DNA of 64,000 nt. Origin: Morella rubra. Lineage: Eukaryota; Streptophyta; Magnoliopsida; Fagales; Myricaceae. Under the pieces are notes generated by a model. The model did not search any database. It was not told the DNA's origin and was given only the letters and a program-made list of their open reading frames with translations. Every line of letters begins with the position of its first letter. The first letter of the stretch is position 1. The stretch spans positions 15,913,820-15,977,819 of the forward strand of contig CM025852.1 in the NCBI GenBank assembly GCA_003952965.2. The letters run 5' to 3'. The translations under genes were made by a program, and so were the position numbers. Shown here piece after piece: positions 1 through 11,756 of the stretch.

Positions 1-330
1 TTTAAAAGCAACGAGCGAAAGGCCCACTAATACATTGGACTCGTCACTCGTTAAACATTTCGATGGCCCAATGAGAAAATGAAAAAAACAAAAAAACAAA
101 CAAAGGTAATCCGCTGCCGAGATTTGAACCCGGATTCCATGATCGTTAGAATTGCCATTGTGCTACAGTGAATTTGTTATTGAGTTTCGAAATTAATAAT
201 CTACTTAATAGTTATCCAAGATGGAAAGAAATACATATAATCAATAATATCCATTATAATCAAATCTCTTTATTAACATTAGTTTACAAAAATCTACCTT
301 AACGCTTGTTTCTGATTTGAATTAAATCTC
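1..330 (-). repeat. tRNA-like dispersed repeat, copy A (partial)
   Basis: This is one of four related repeats in the arm, all in the same orientation. The tRNA-like core is on the minus strand at about 109-172, with a B-box/T-loop type motif and a shared block around CAATGGCAATTCTAA. Flanks are shared too: a gggcc/aatgagaaaat block on one side, and a block with AATACATAT, ATATCCATTA and ACATTAGTTT on the other. The mirrored copy would lie beyond the gap and is absent. Confidence 0.7.
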
Positions 331-792
331 TAATTAGCGAGTCATATGTTACTATTCTAAAATTCAGTATCTGACGTTAAGGGATATAACGGAACTGAAG
401 CAGAAAAATCATTTTGTTACTATAAACTGATCATAGGGACAAATTTATACAAACGTTTACTACAAGTACTTTTTTTATCAAAACGTTATAATTAAGTCTA
501 AGAATATGATAAATTTTTTTTTTTTTTTTTTAGTTTCCAAAAAGTGGAACCAGTCCTTTGACTGAGCCGAGTGACAGCATAAGCCCAATTTTTACCATGG
601 TCCGACCGAGACCCAGTTGTTGGACTATTGAACTGCGGTTTAATTTATCTCATTTAAAGTAAAAAAGATGACGATTTGAATGGCATTTTGGAATATATCC
701 AGCTTCTTATCAAAATCAGAAACATCGATCAGTGTTTTTTGTTTATGGAGTATGGACCCATGTTTAGTGGCAAGTAGAAATATACAGCCCCA

Positions 793-960
793 ACGGGGTA
801 GCCCAACTGGCAACTGGTAAACCGCCTAGGAGAGGATTATCTTATCCCAAATTCGTAACCTAATTGGGATCAAACTCGGACTGAATCTAGCACAGTGAGG
901 TTGGGGGCATCCCACGCATGCACCAGGGGTTTACGGAACAGGGTAGGTCTGAAGGGCCAC
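793..960 (+). repeat. SINE-like element with A and B boxes
   Basis: A tRNA-like pol III promoter layout is visible: an A-box-like TAGCCCAACTGG at 799-810 and a B-box-like GGGATCAAACTCGG at about 866-879, roughly 55 bases further on. A GC-rich body follows. I could not fix the 3' tail or a target-site duplication, so the borders are approximate. The mirrored copy is at about 23154-23321. Confidence 0.5.
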
Positions 961-1360
961 GCCTTAAATGCTTATCAAAAATTTGGCTTATTGACATTTC
1001 GATGGGCCTATGACTATGAGGAAATAAAAGTTCAGAAAAAAAAAAAAAATTATTCCTTGTTAGATTCTATTATCATTAGAATTGCCATTGTTCTACACCG
1101 GATTTGTTGTTATAATTTTGCTAATTAATAGCCTAATTAACAGAAATCTAAAAGGAAAAGGAATACATATTATCCTCAATCATATCCATTAGGATCCAAT
1201 CTCTTCTAACATTAGTTTGGGAAAACTTATCTACAGATAGTAATTTCCGCATGAACAAAAAAGAGATGTCTTTTCGCTAGTGAATGGTTCAAAGAATTAT
1301 CGAGAAAAAAAAAAACGAATGGTTTAAAGCATTATCAAATATCCCTGCTAAAAAAGGCAC
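950..1360 (-). repeat. tRNA-like dispersed repeat, copy B (core degenerate)
   Basis: It shares both flanks with copies A, C and D, but the tRNA-like T-arm part of the core (about 1050-1110) is largely lost. The shared flank extends to the AATGGTTTAAAGCATTATC block near 1320. A DUF247 fragment follows directly, so the repeat and the DUF247 sequence may have been duplicated together. Confidence 0.6.
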
Positions 1361-1912
1361 AAAACGCGAATTGAAACAGTAATAACACCGTATGTGACAG
1401 AGTTACAACAAGTTGGAATCAAGTACTTTAAGGTTGGGTCAAGCAATAATTTATTGGACATGCAATTCAGTGACATAATTCTCGAGATCCCAAGATTTAA
1501 TGTATGCCCCCTTTTAAGACTTCCAATCTGAAATAGCGTCAACCTTGAGCAATGCTCTGATTCAGAGCATTACATGTTGGATTATGTTGTGCTCTTGCAT
1601 CACCTTGTTAGCAATCCTAAGGATGTGGACTTACTAGTCAAATGTGGAAATATTGAGAAGCGAAGCGACTTTAATGAAGGGACAAATCATATTCACAACC
1701 TATCTCGATTAGCTTTTAACTACCGTAATGACTTCTACTTTGTTAATCTTTGTGAAGACCTGAATACTTACTGCATCATCCTGGCATGTGTGGATGGCAA
1801 ACTTGAAACAAAATTACTTCAACACGTCATAGGCGAGCATTTTTTTATTGCAGCTGTTCTTCACCTTTTACTTACTCTTATACAAATGGTGAGTTCAGTT
1901 ATCTCAATAAGC
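1360..1912 (+). pseudogene. DUF247 C-terminal fragment
   Basis: The plus strand encodes the carboxy-terminal part of a plant DUF247 (PF03140, UPF0481) protein. A stretch like VTELQQVGIKYFK and LEIPRF comes first. After an in-frame stop near 1530 the frame continues through the PKDVDLLV motif, the LCEDLNTYC motif and a final hydrophobic helix (about residues 90-107 of the 113-residue open frame at 1574-1915). The N-terminal two thirds are missing. DUF247 proteins are membrane-anchored by this last helix and their biochemical role is unknown. The downstream sequence resembles that after the longer DUF247 copy at 4470, which suggests a tandem duplication. Confidence 0.75.
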
Positions 1913-2427
1913 TAGGCAAAAGCAACACTCAGATATGATGGTTTCAACACTTCATGTGTGACAGTTGTTTGTGGTATTGTTGTAGTTACACCTATGCTTG
2001 TATTTGTATTAGTCGGTGTAGATTCTAATATGTCATGCTCCGCTAGCTAGTTCTGTGAGTGAAGAATCAGTTTTCTTCTATGATGTTTATGATTACACAG
2101 GAGTGTTATTGTATTTTTAATCTTCTGTGATCTATGCTTTTAATTACATAAGAGTATTATTGTTGCAACCACTCCAAATGAGTGAAGAATTTCCAATAAA
2201 ATTCGGAATCATGAATTTGTTGGGATAAATTCATCTCCCTTTCTTTTTCATTATGTTCTATTTTTTTCACCTGTCTGTGTTATAAAAAGATAGAGGAAGC
2301 ATTTCAAGATACAATCCTATCAAATAAAAGGGGCATCGACCAAATTTTTACATATGCAATAAATAAGTTACTTATTCATAATAGATGTTATAGAACCAAT
2401 TTCAGTTTCATATATCTACACTTAGAC

Positions 2428-2910
2428 GGATGATGGATCCAGAGTCCATATTCACATCTCAAAAAGTACCAAAAGCGTCACTAATACATTTCGATCAATG
2501 GCCCCATGAGAAAATAAAAGTTTGGAAAAAAAAATTATTCAGCTGCCGGGATTTGAACCCGGAGTCTATGATCATTAGAATTGCCATTGCGCTACAATGG
2601 ATTTGTTATTTTGCTTGCTAATTAATAATCTCCTTAATAGTTATCCAAGATGGAAGGAAATACATATTATCATCAATAATATCCATTATAATCCATATCT
2701 TTACTAACATTAGTTTAGGAAAACCAATCTAGCTAGAGATAGTAATTTATGCAGGAACTAAATAGAGATGTCCTTTTTATATTAGGAAGAAACTTCTGAT
2801 CATATATAATTAGACTTTTATAATCTTATATTATATATAAGCACATCTTAAACCACTGAATGTTTTAAATCATTATCAAATTTATCATTGCCTGAAAAAA
2901 AAAATTGATG
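2428..2910 (-). repeat. tRNA-like dispersed repeat, copy C
   Basis: This is the best-preserved uninterrupted copy. It opens with a GATGGATCC block that also precedes copy D. The minus-strand core at about 2537-2600 has a five-pair T-arm (CCGGG/CCCGG around TTCAAAT). A canonical seven-pair acceptor stem cannot be formed, so this is a tRNA-derived repeat and not a functional tRNA gene. Confidence 0.7.
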
Positions 2911-3244
2911 TTTTTAAATTTTTGCCAAATATATCGTGGCCTAAAAATAGAGAGCGATAGTACCATTTCATTTCAAGAAAGAAACAAAATTTAGAAAACC
3001 ATATTATGTCATAGTAGAAATAAGTTTTTAGTATTTAACTCCACTTCACTCTCCACACACATTGCACCATAATTATTAATAAATTTATATGATATACTGG
3101 AACATGGATTTTAACCCAGAAATCAAAGGGGAATTATGATTATACCATTCAGCCATCACAAGGCATAAAAAATTTGAATGCACTTGTGTTGCACATTGTA
3201 CCAGCTTTTTCCCCTCCCACGCAATCTCTCTTTGAATATCTTTT

Positions 3245-3760
3245 ATGAAGGATATCACTTTAGAAACCAATTTTTCTGAAAGACTCTATCACAAGAATAC
3301 CATAGCCACTACAACTTGTTCACTACATGTTTGGAAAGAAAATGGAATTCACCATCCTTTGACGACTCCAAGATCCCCACAACAAAACGGCATTATCGAG
3401 AGGAAAAATCGAATCATTCTTAACGTCGCTTGTAGTATGTTGAAAAGCATAAGTTTGGTGCGAAACGAACTTATGGGGGGAATCTGTGTCTTATGGGGTG
3501 TACTTAGTAAATCGATGTCCCAAAAAAAACGTGTAAGACAAAACACCTAAAGAAGAATAGAGTAGAATAAAAGTAAAGTATTTATCATTTACGTGTTTTT
3601 TGCAATAATACATTTGTACATATGCCAGATAAAAAGAGATCCAAGTTAGATGATAAAAGCACAAAATTGTTCTTCCTAGTCTATACTTCAAGATTTAAAG
3701 GTAACAAGTTTGTACAATCCAACATCTATAAATTGTGGCACCGTAAAACTGCATGTTATC
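3245..3760 (+). mobile_element. Ty1/copia integrase fragment (fossil)
   Basis: Translation shows the copia integrase-core signature around TTPRSPQQNG and IERKNR, then a later segment resembling the post-core region (PDKKRSKLDDKS). It is a short, degraded remnant of an LTR retrotransposon. I see no LTRs, primer-binding site or other domains nearby. It is broken in several places and probably old. Confidence 0.75.
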
Positions 3761-4469
3761 TGCTGGAGTTAAGGTCTAAGCAACACTTCCCGCCCAACTT
3801 CAGGACGCAAAACAAACTTCCTTTCCTATACCAGGTGCAATACTCTCTTTTTCATCTGACATTCCTTAGGAGCTTTTATGTGTGTTAACGTATACTGAGC
3901 TCTCTCTGTAAAAGATCGAGTTTTTTGTTTAACATGCTGCCTATATCTTATCCATATGACATTTTTTACTTCGAGAGTTCTCAATATAGTACTTGCTCTA
4001 GCTACTACTTAGAAAACTTTTTCTTGAGATGGTAGGATTTTCAATTCCAGCATTAAGATTTGTATAGCAACCGAAAAGGAGCATTAGGAAAACACCAAGC
4101 GGTGAGAGAAAAAAATGTACTGAGAAAAATACAGGATGATATGAGAGCTCCCCAAAACTAAAAATTCCATACCTTTTACCACCGTAAATGTTTCAATATG
4201 ATCAATTCCATGTTTGTGTTCATAGAGTTTTCCTCTGAAGCTCAATCTTCCTATTTTGCTCATAATATTTGACTTCAGTACTACTAAAAACAGGACATAA
4301 ATATCGAGAACAATCCATATGTCGATTGAATTTCCACTGCGTGCCACACTCTTCATTCCATGCTTTTCACATGAATTTGAATAAAAGCCGAAGAATTGGT
4401 AGACTGTCCAAAGTGGTTAAATCGTTCATGCAAGACAATGAGTAAAACTGTTAAATTCCAAGGCTTTTC

Positions 4470-5890
4470 ATGAAAGGGTTATTGTTAATTGTGGAGTGCT
4501 TTTTAATTACTTGTGTTCTCAGCGATCGTTTTCCTGGAATCCCAATCTTGTTTGATTGCACCGATGGAATCCATTGGCACAGAACAAACCAAATTACCAA
4601 CAGAAGTTATCACACTTCAGTACACATAGAGAACCCTTTTTCTCCATTGGCAAATTCAATCGAAGAGGAGTTGGAAAGGTTGCCTTCGTTATCCAAAACA
4701 TGCAGCATCTATAGAGCTCCTGAGCGGCTACGTCATGGCAATGAAGAGTACTATACACCTCACATATTCTCCATTGGCCTGCTTCACCACAGTAACGAAC
4801 GCTTAAAGGCTATGGAAGAGCATAAAATGCGGTACATGAAAGCTTATATTGAACGGACCAAGAAAAGTATGGAGTTCTATATTCAACTTATAAAGGAGAA
4901 GGAAGCAAGAGTGCGTGGTTGTTACTCAGAAACCATTCAGTTTAATAGCGATGAATTTGTCAAAATTATTCTGGTGGATGCTGCCTACATTATTGAACTC
5001 TTTTTAAGGGTCTATTTCAATGATTTGGATGACGAAAATGACTCCATGTTCCGTAGACCACGGTTTTTATGGGATATAGGGAGCAACATGATATTGCTTG
5101 AAAATCAGCTTCCATTCTTCATCCTTGAAGATCTTTATGACCCAAACAAAATAATGGTCTGGTCCTCCCAGCATGATGGGAGACCTTCCATCCTCCATCT
5201 ATCACATTACTTCTTGATAAATGTATGTGCCTTAAGAGCAATAGAAGATCAACACTTGGAGGTAATTCGTCATGTCAAAATTGAACATTTGCTTGGTCTT
5301 CAAAGACAATTACATAGACCTTGTAAGGAGGTGGGTAAAAGGAAACTTAAAAGACTATCGATCCCCTCTGTAGCAGAACTACATCAAGCTAGAGTCAAGT
5401 TTAAAGCCGTGTCAAAGAGAAGCTTAATTGATATACATTTTGAGAAAGGGATTCTCGAAATCCCAAGATTTTATCTAGATGTTCTTCAAACTTCATAATT
5501 CGAAACATCATGACCTTTGAGCAATACTCGTCCGTAGAGTGTCACATAAATGATTATATTATCCTCTTAAGTGGCCTTGTTTTCACTCCTAAGGATGTGG
5601 ACTTGCTGGTCAAATATGAAGTTATTGAGAAACGAAGCCACATCAACCAAGGGGCAAATCCTATTCAGGACCTCTCTCGAGGACCTGTTATTGAGTATGA
5701 GAACTTCCACTTCACTAGCCTTTGTGAAGACCTAAACACTTACTGTAGAGCATCCTGGCACTAGTGGAAGGCGAACTTGAAACAAAATTACTTCAACACA
5801 CCATGGGCGATCATTTCTTTTATTGCAGCTATTGTTCTCCTTTTGCTCACTCTAATACAAATGGTGAGTTTAGTTATCTCCATAACACCT
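4470..5890 (+). pseudogene. DUF247 protein gene, near full length but broken
   Basis: The first 342 codons carry the DUF247 hallmarks in order: the CSIYRAPERLR block (about residues 78-88), YTPHIFSIGLLHH (about 94-106), the middle LWDIGSNMILLENQLPFF block (about 199-216), and LEIPRF near the end. The family C-terminus continues in another frame from 5510 (MTFEQYSS, PKDVDLLV, SLCEDLNTYC), and after a TAG at about 5762 a final transmembrane helix of the family follows to about 5870. There is thus one frameshift near 5490 and one stop near 5762, identical in both palindrome arms. The first 45 or so residues are not typical of the family, so the true start is unclear. The loss of the membrane anchor makes it a likely pseudogene, although a soluble truncated product is possible. 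Confidence 0.8.
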
Positions 5891-6403
5891 AGGGGAAAGC
5901 AACACTGAAATGTGAATGTTTCAACAATCCATGAGTGGCAGTTGTTTGTGGTATTGCGGTAGGTTGTAGCTTGTAGTTACAGTCCAATTGCTTGTATACG
6001 TATATGTGAAGAACCAATTTTCTTAATTATGGGATGCTTTTGATTAGATAGGATTGTTGTTGCTTGAATGTTTGTCCTAATTGAGCCCCATGCTCATGTA
6101 ATCTGCTTGAATATAGATGATATATTGTTCCCTATATTGATCCTACAGGTATGTACGTTGTCATTTATTATTTGTTATAGAAGTAAATTCTATTTTATTT
6201 TCTCGTTTATATCATTAGAATTATAGCATTTGTACGGATCCAATCCATAAATTAGGACTTTTAATGGGATACCATCATTTCACAACATGCTAAAATTATA
6301 TCATTATCATCTAGCATATGTCCTTCCTTCCTCATTCTTTCCAATTTGTTTCTTTTTCTTTCTACTTAGGATCATCTTGAGCTAGTTCCTTTAATGCATT
6401 TTC

Positions 6404-6441
6404 ATTGATGGATCCAGGGTCCATATTCACATCTCAAAAAC
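6404..6441 (-). repeat. tRNA-like repeat copy D, left piece, ending in hAT target duplication
   Basis: This piece matches the beginning of copy C and continues at 8871 on the far side of the hAT insertion. Bases 6434-6441 (TCAAAAAC) are repeated at 8871-8878. Confidence 0.8.
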
Positions 6442-8870
6442 TAGGGGTGAAAACCGACAAGTCGGTTCGGTTTTGGGCCCAAACCGTGAGCCGAACCGAC
6501 TGGTTCGGTTTTCTCATTCTCCCAACCGACGGCCGAACCGCCGGTTGGGAGAACCTGGCCGGGCCGACCACCGAACCTGGTCGGCCCGGTTCGGTCGGTT
6601 GGGCCAATAATGGGCCAAAATTTACTCTTTTTTTTTAAAACGTTAATATAATGGCCCAATTCATTTTATTTTTTTGAAGCTCAAATCTCTCTTTATTCAG
6701 CCCATTCGGTGGCCCAAAATTACCCACTTTTTGAAATATTTCACACGATTTAACTTGTAACTATGCATGCTTCATGGTTCTAACTCCTAATAAATAACAA
6801 TTAACAACATACTACTAAAAAAAAAAAAAAAAATGGGGTATTTAACATCCAACCCTAACACTAACAGTATCAACTATCCAAAAAAAATAAAAATAAAAAT
6901 AAGCTACAAGTTAACAATTAACAACAACAAATAAATTAAAATTACAACAACCAAAAAAATTAAAATTAGAGCAAGTTTTAAAATTAGAACATTTAATCAT
7001 CAACTGGGCGCTTCTCGGATGGGCCAGGATCTCCACTGTTGAAAACAAATAGCAAATCAAAGCAAGTTAAGTATACATAAATATAAATTGTGATTAAAAT
7101 AAATTATAATTGACTATATAAATTAAAATACCTGCTTCTTCTTCATATTTCTCTACATTTTCCACTAACTCATAATCAACAACTGACAATAGAGTCTTCC
7201 CTTCCAATTTTGTGCACATATGAGAGCCTCCACTGTTCGAGGAGCCAATGAACTCCGATAAGGGTCTAGAACACATCCTCCGGTGCTAAAAGCTGACTCA
7301 GAAGATACTGTAGAAATTGGGATAGCCATAACATCCCGAGCCATGTGAGCAAGAATAGGATACTTAGATGCATTGGACTTCCACCACTGTAAAATATTGA
7401 ATTCCTCAGTTCTTGCCTTTGTAAAATGAGCAGGCAAACCCTCAACCTTTGTAAAATGTTCCCATACTAATGAAGAATCTCTAGACTCTTTCCTTTTAGC
7501 AAAAGGTCGACTAGGGGTAGTATTAATACTAGGGTTATCATCATCAAGATCAATATGCACCCCATCCATCTCATCTTTAATATCAATCACATTATTGGAA
7601 GTCTCATTATTAGGGATACTTGTTGGAGTATCTTCCATCTAGACCACATTAAAAATAAAACACAAATTAACAAACAATCCAACAACAACAAATCAGCATT
7701 AAATCATTAGGCTGAACAGTTACGATCACCCCTAAACTGAGGAACCAAAGCACAAGTATGTGATTTACAATTTTTCCTTTAAAAAACAATATGGATATTT
7801 ATTCTTTCTAAATATTACTTATTTCTTACTCAAATTTTCCTGTTAGCTCCCTTTATATTATTTTTTTCGAAAACATATAGAATGTAGCATGAACTGACAG
7901 CATACAAGCTCAAGAATTTAGAACTTTGTTGTCATAAATATCCTAAAAATGAAGTTCTTCTAAGGATGAATTCATTTCAATTTGTATCAAGCTATTTTCT
8001 TTAATTTGTAGCTCATTTTATCCGGTCCAATTTACAGAATTACAGTGACCTAGATAAGTAAAATCAGAAAAAATATCCAACAAAACAAAACTAAAAATTC
8101 AATTCATCCAAATCCAACAACAAATCAGCCCTGACCTCCGATCTCCACAAAACCAACATAATCCTAACTTCCAATCTCTATCATAAACCTGATTTAAAAT
8201 AGTAAAATGGGAAATACAAACCTGATTTAATTCTCGTCAATAGCAGTACACGAAATTATTAGCAACTTTGTAAATCACCTTGTAAAATGCAAATATTCAA
8301 ATCTATTAATATTCTTGAATAATAAACACTAAACTACAATCCACACTAAACTACAATTCATAAATCAGAGAAACAAAAAATCAATGGCAAATCTTAAATA
8401 AACTAAACAAGTCACAGCAAACAAAGGAAATCGTCGAGTGAGAGAGATCTGGACCTGGAAGCTTGTGAGGTGGAGAGGCGGCGTGGCCTCGTGAGACGCG
8501 GAGAGAGAGAGAGAGAGCTGAGAGACGCCGGAGGGGTGCGGGGCGGCGGAGGGGAGGGGGGCGGCTAGGGCATCGACGACGTTTTGGGGCTGGGGTTTTT
8601 TTTTAGTTGGGGGGGTGGACAACGTTTTGTTGGGGGGGGGGGGTAGGGAGACGACATTTTAAAAAAAAAAAGGTAAAATACCAAAATACCCTCGGTTCGG
8701 TTCGGTCCACGGTTTTGGGTACCCAAAACCGTGGACCAAACCGAACCAGTCGTTCTGGGTTTTGGGAGACCGACAGCCGAACCGGGCCGGACCTAAACCG
8801 GCCGGCCCAGTCTGTTCCAGGCCGGTTTTGGTCGGCCCGGTCTGTCCCGGCCCAAATACGTTCACCCCTA
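6442..8870 (-). mobile_element. Internally deleted hAT transposon (left-arm copy)
   Basis: This 2,429-bp element has imperfect terminal inverted repeats starting TAGGGGTGAA, flanked by a perfect 8-bp target-site duplication TCAAAAAC, as expected for hAT. Both ends are dense in subterminal AACCGAACCG/GGCCGG-type motifs. On the minus strand it holds a GC- and CT-rich leader (about 8460-8600), the first codons of transposase and the C-terminal hAT dimerisation region. The BED-finger end and the catalytic RNase-H-like part are missing compared with the 28977-32691 relative. It is non-autonomous. Confidence 0.93.
7165..7638 (-). pseudogene. hAT transposase remnant (N-terminus joined to dimerisation domain)
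   Basis: The reading frame begins MEDTPTSIPNNETSN with an acidic stretch, reaches the start of the BED finger (WEHFTKVEG), then jumps to the hAT C-terminal dimerisation signature (EFNILQWWK, YPILAHMARD, STVSSESAFS, LAPRTVEALICAQNW). Small indels relative to the mirrored copy shift the last residues out of frame, giving 157 codons here against 183 in the right arm. No catalytic residues remain. Confidence 0.85.
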
Positions 8871-9215
8871 TCAAAAACTAACAAAAGGCCCACTATACAT
8901 TGGGCCCGTTACACATTTCGATGGCCCGATGAGAAAATAAAAGATTAAAAAAGAAGTAAATAATAATAATCCGCTGTCGGGATTCGAACCCGAATTCTCT
9001 TATCATTAGAATTGCCATTGTGCAACAGCGGAATTGTTGCTCTGATTCTGCTAATTAATGAAGTAATTAAAAGCCATCCAAAAGGAAAAGAAATACATAT
9101 TATTGCAAATAATATCCATTAGGATCCAATCTCTTACTAAAATTAGTTCGGGAAAACCTATATTTTTGCTATTGAATGGTTTAAAGGATTATCAAATATA
9201 TAATTGCCTGAAAAA
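8871..9215 (-). repeat. tRNA-like dispersed repeat, copy D, right piece
   Basis: Starting with the second TCAAAAAC target duplication, this continues copy D. Its minus-strand core (about 8968-9030) folds better than the others: a seven-pair acceptor stem CCGCTGT/ACAGCGG and a T-arm CGGG/CCCG around TTCGAAT. The middle is only about 60 nt overall and the D-arm cannot be closed, so I treat it as tRNA-derived repeat sequence. Confidence 0.65.
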
Positions 9216-9817
9216 AAATTAATGTTATATAAAATAGATGCCCTCTTATATCTAAAATGTGCAGATTATAAGCTTCAATGAAGTCGGGTAATTGGCTTTG
9301 TAATGTCATCAATATGGTAAAGTGAAAATCAAGAATATATAGCAACAGACGGCACGAAAGACCACGACATCCAGATTAGAATTTAGTGGTAAGAAGCAAA
9401 CGTCCAATTGAGTTGGTTCACGCATGGAAGTTGCTTATAAATGGGGTAGACACTAATGAACGGTGTAAGTACTCCATCAGTCTGGTGGATTTGCAACATG
9501 AACACAGATTCCTTCCACCAAAGTCTACCATAGAACCTACTTTGGCGGTATTCAATGTATTGGCTTGGATTTTCAATCAAAGAATTTAAAGGGATGGACC
9601 AATTCTTCTAAACAGCAAACAAACAAAGAAAAAAACTAGAGAACACCAGAACCCAGGACTACACCTCTTAACTTTTGCATTGTGGGCTGCGATGGGTCAC
9701 TGTGCCTTCATATCTTACTTTGCTTTTCCAATTAGCCCCGGCCTACAGACTAACACTGCAAAGCTCTTCCAAGCTGTTCTTGTTTCGGCTCGGACGAATG
9801 GACCGCCAAGTGGTTCG

Positions 9818-10204
9818 TTACCTTCTCTGGGTGATGTGGGTATTACTCGTTTTCAAATCACAATCAACCATGCCGAAGGAATGCATAGAACAGAGACCTC
9901 GAAGGATCATACGCGTGTAACAGCGCACGTCCTCCTCCTGCAAGCCTTTCCCTTTCTGGATCACGTCCGCCAAGGTTCCACCAGCGGCATATTTAAGAAG
10001 CAGATCGTAGTACTGGACACCGTTCTTTATGCTGGTGGTGCTCCCAAACCACTGAACAATCCTTGGAAGGCCCCGCAGCGAGGACGATCGATGAAGAAGA
10101 CACGATTTAACGGCGATCGGTGGGGCATCGAGGTCAGTGGATGCCACCAAAAACACCGTGCCGTACGTCCCTTTTCCAAGAACTCTCCACATTATCAAAG
10201 CCAT
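9818..10204 (-). pseudogene. MAPKKK-like protein kinase fragment (left arm)
   Basis: The 128-residue frame is the N-lobe and start of the C-lobe of a plant MEKK-type kinase (resembling the MAPKKK17-20 group). It shows the glycine loop GKGTYGTV (residues 10-17), a VAIK-type lysine in AVKS (K33), the hinge-like YYDLLLKYAAGGTLADVI, and a catalytic loop VDCDLKTSN (D116, K118, N121). The αC-helix segment between the lysine and IVQWFG is shortened and its conserved Glu is not evident. The frame stops before the DFG/activation segment. A TATA-like box lies about 40 bases upstream (10246-10251). It is probably a pseudogene. The longer frames on the opposite strand are shadows. Confidence 0.65.
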
Positions 10205-11465
10205 AGCTCACGACAGAACACAAAACCGAGTGTGCACATTGGGTTTTATAAGTTTAGAAATCCTAAAAGAAACAAGATACTACTTTCATCTCCCGCCAAT
10301 GTATTTTGCACACGTCACGCGGGTCAATTTTTGGACTTTCAATATAAACGAACAAAAAATTCAGAAACATCAAACTAGTTAGAATTTGAATAGCTTAGAA
10401 AAAAAAAAGGTTAGAATTTGAATAGGAAAAAAAATAAATAAATTGGAAACATAAAAAGAAAGTTGGTGAGAATGCTACTTTGATCCCCTGGAATTTCTAA
10501 AGAAAATCAACGGTACAGTTTTGCGACACAGTCGAAGTCGAGCCCAACTCGTTACTATTTGGACGTCCCTAACTGGGCCCCAGTTGACCAGCCATGGAAC
10601 CATCGCAGCCCAATACTATATGGGCTTTAGACTGGAGGCAAGATATTTGGATCTCAATGTTTTAGCCCACAGATACTCTCTTTCCTGGACAACTTAGGTA
10701 ACTTATGTTGTCCACCCTATTCGCAGCTCACCTCACACACGTCGTACAAACTTTTCTTTTCTTTTTTCTAAGCGGGGTATATATATTGTTTTGTTGATTT
10801 CTGGGGCCACTATTATTAATAATAGTGCAGACTATATAAGGTTCCATAAAGTTGGGTAATTGAAATGTACATTGAGCTGTTCTTTTATCTCATTTAAAAT
10901 CAAAGGATCAACTTGAATGGCGTTCTAGGAAGATATCCTGCTTATAATTATCAATTGCATCATAAATTCGACCAACTGGCAACTAGATGTCTGGTTATGG
11001 GCCAAAAAAAAAAAAGATGTCGAGTTATGGACCCATGGTTTTTTATTTCTACCTATACATAAAGAAAGTTAATTTATTTAGATCTTGCTCTGAATTCCGT
11101 GGCAAGTAGATTGATAAGGTCAAATAAGAAAATTGGCGCATTAGGTAGGACATCCATTTCTCACTTCCGTTGTGTTTGATTAATTTGTATTTAATTTGTT
11201 GGCTGTCATGATCACATGGCAGCTAAACACAACTAACGCTCCTCAACTTGGAAGGAAATGTCTTTGAAATTTTTTGGATCTTTCCCAACTTTTGTAACAC
11301 GTTTGGGCTCCTTCTTTGAACTTGCTGCCCGTAAAGAAAGGGAACGCGGGAAAAGCCAGAAGAAATACGGACCCCTACCAAAGCCGGCCATGCATGTTTA
11401 ATATATATTTAATACCCACCAATTTTGACAGGGCTGATCTATTCTTCCTATGAGTTGTTTCATAT

Positions 11466-11492
11466 ATATTATATATATATATATATATATAT
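11466..11492. repeat. (TA)n microsatellite
   Basis: A pure AT dinucleotide run, mirrored at about 12604-12632. The two arms differ by a base or so in length. Confidence 0.9.
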
Positions 11493-11756
11493 GCTAGTAG
11501 TTTAAGACGACTTAAACAACGTCCACTACAATAAAATTCCTGTTAGATGACGGGTGGAATGGTCGGATAAAGTCTAATTTTGGTCAGCTTTGAATGTCCG
11601 AAGATGACTTGTAGTGGTTAGACGATGGTCACCCAAACCTGGTGATTTAAGATTTTTATCCACCAAAATTGGTGATTTAAGATTTATTTCCACCAAAATC
11701 AGTTTCGTCATTATTGCCAATTATGTTGACCGATCATTTAGTCATTAGAGACATGT

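Noticed and set aside
109-172. Functional tRNA gene in repeat copies A, C or D
   Set aside because: The T-arm is good, and copy D has an acceptor stem, but no D-arm can be formed and the length is about 60 nt; the flanking conservation marks a repeat family.
4470-5890. Self-incompatibility locus because of DUF247
   Set aside because: DUF247 genes are numerous in plants and these copies are broken; nothing else here supports such a locus.
8607-8948. Long frames in the hAT termini (also 15200-15529 and 6405-6659)
   Set aside because: They arise from the GC-rich subterminal CCGAACCG repeats and have no coding features.
9680-10378. 232-codon frame opposite the kinase fragment, mirrored at 13717-14415
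   Set aside because: It has no family features and overlaps the recognisable kinase on the other strand, so it is a shadow frame.
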